This document shows positions 55,546-64,000 of a stretch of DNA of 64,000 nt, one piece after another (the stretch's first letter is position 1; each line of letters starts with the position of its first letter). The translations under genes were made by a program, and so were the position numbers. This DNA comes from Brienomyrus brachyistius (taxonomy: Eukaryota > Chordata > Actinopteri > Osteoglossiformes > Mormyridae), in assembly GCF_023856365.1 (NCBI RefSeq), contig NW_026042691.1:1-64000 (forward strand). Reading direction: 5' to 3'. The notes under the pieces are model-generated. The model had not been told where the DNA came from and did no database searches. It saw nothing but the letters and a program-made list of their open reading frames with translations.

Positions 55546-56570
55546 GTAAGTGTTGTAGCTGTTATTTTAAAACAGCGCTTTTCAAAATGCTGCTTTATAA
55601 TCGTTTGAGATCGTTAGCCAGTGTGACAGCTGAAGGCTTTTTGAGTTTACCAACATAAAGTTTTATTTCTGTATTAGGACATTGTCAGGAACAATGATGT
55701 GTTCATCGCTATGATGTGGTCAAAAAGCGATGCATTGAATCTTAGAAACATTTGTGATTTTTCAAACGATGCTTTTCCTTTTATTTAATCAGTAAAATTT
55801 CCATCGGTTTTATATAGTGCCCCTTGAAATATGTCTTTAGCTCATTTTCCGGGCATTTTACTAGAATGCATCCTGAGAAATACACAAGCTCTGCTGCATT
55901 TCCGTGCCTCGATGTTTAGTGCCGAGTATAATTGTTGCAGTTGCCTTTTATATATTCCATGAGACCTGTTGGTACCAAGAGAAGTGTGAGACTGTCAGGG
56001 TGAATTTATCATACAATCGCACGCATAAATACCTGAGGGTTGCCAGTCCTTTTGCGTTGTTACAGGAGGACTAGAGCTGACGAGTGTGTTTCTACACACT
56101 ATCAAGGGCATTGTAGTACAGTTTTCTCAGGTGGGAGAATGCTGCCGATCTCCTATTTGACAATACAGCCCTTGATATATTAGAATATTACAGAACTAGA
56201 AGCCTTTTGCAAGGAAGAATGTGAGAAAATCCCAAGTACAAGAACTGAAAGCCTTTCAGCTGGCTATAAGAAGCGCTTGTAAGCTGTGATATCTGGCAGA
56301 GGAGGTGTTACTAAGTACTGATTACGTAGGGTGCCCAAACTTTTGCAGAGTGCCATAATAATGTTTTTATTTTGTAATTTTGTTCAATTTATGGCATAAA
56401 AAGTAACTATTCATCAATGTTTGCTGAAAATATTGTGTATTTTCCCCCCAGTTCCTAAAGAGACTGTATTAACTGATATTGTTGCTTTTGTAATTGAAAA
56501 GATGTTATTTGTCAAGGGGTGCCAAACCTTTGCATAAGACTGTACACAGTGTGTGTATGTGTTTATGTGA
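55546..56570. other. Intron-like stretch with an interspersed repeat
   Basis: Bases 56320-56545 contain GGGTGCCCAAACTTTTGCA and GGGTGCCAAACCTTTGCATA, ends typical of fish DNA-transposon repeats. No coding exon was seen, including none for the conserved GKEGP region of clcn7. Confidence 0.4.
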
Positions 56571-56759
56571 GTGTGTGTCTGTGTGTGTCTTTATATATAT
56601 ATATGTGTGTGTGTGTGTGTATATATTTCTGTATATGCATGTGTATATATATATTTATATATAGTTCACACACATTCAAACTTATTTGAATACACATTCA
56701 AAATAATTTTTATTATTATTATTTTCGTTTTTTTTTTTTTTTGTGTTTTAAAATGTTTT

Positions 56760-63977
<7,218 letters not shown>

Positions 63978-64000
63978 GTCAGTGTTGACGTTTCGGGTTG

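Overview
This is a repeat-dense stretch of a fish (probably teleost) nuclear genome. The evidence is a novel immune-type receptor (NITR) gene, a family so far known from bony fishes; a vertebrate-type multi-exon clcn7 gene with GT/AG introns; fish-type tRNA-derived SINEs with a GGAT-rich tail; and Tc1, hAT, CR1/L2-like, gypsy-like and retroviral elements. Nothing prokaryotic is present.

Layout. 1-11 kb: an NITR gene on the minus strand, with leader exon 10902-10935, V exon 10386-10733 and I-domain exon 827 to 477 or 420. Its second intron carries a complete endogenous retrovirus (ERV) in antisense at 1793-9446, with apparently identical 339-bp LTRs and a 5-bp target duplication. The I exon has a 57-bp tandem duplication of its J-like segment and an in-frame stop. 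11-31 kb: decayed transposons. These include LINE fragments, an hAT MITE, a perfect 35-bp-arm hairpin, an integrase-type transposon gene with frameshifts, a solo LTR, a ~2.65-kb imperfect inverted repeat, a minus-strand integrase gene with a GPY/F-like domain, a CR1-like LINE split by a solo LTR, and several SINEs. 31-41 kb: a decayed hAT-like transposase gene on the minus strand, split by an MITE and by a young 3.1-kb LTR element (34854-37991) that encodes only a proline-rich repeat protein. A Tc1 element with an internally deleted but open transposase follows at 39107-40275. 41-55 kb: orphan exon candidates, copies of a dispersed repeat, a Tc1 relic, a broken C2H2 zinc-finger gene of a repetitive fish family (48026-50123), a tRNA-Leu-like sequence, a SINE and a gypsy integrase relic. 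55-59.1 kb: a TATA-box promoter with a spliced A-rich first exon, then a nine-unit satellite with long TA runs. 59.4-64 kb: nine consecutive intact exons of clcn7 on the plus strand, running off the right edge. No exon for the N-terminal part was found upstream within the window.

How the parts relate. The two host loci are NITR (immune receptor) and clcn7 (lysosomal chloride/proton exchanger). The rest is mostly layered transposition, and nesting gives relative ages: the hAT-like gene is older than the LTR element inside it, the LINE is older than the solo LTR inside it, and NITR is older than the ERV. The most unusual coding feature is in the ERV. Between protease and reverse transcriptase there is a stretch with two spaced H-x-T/S motifs that resembles a 2H phosphoesterase (CNPase-like) fold.
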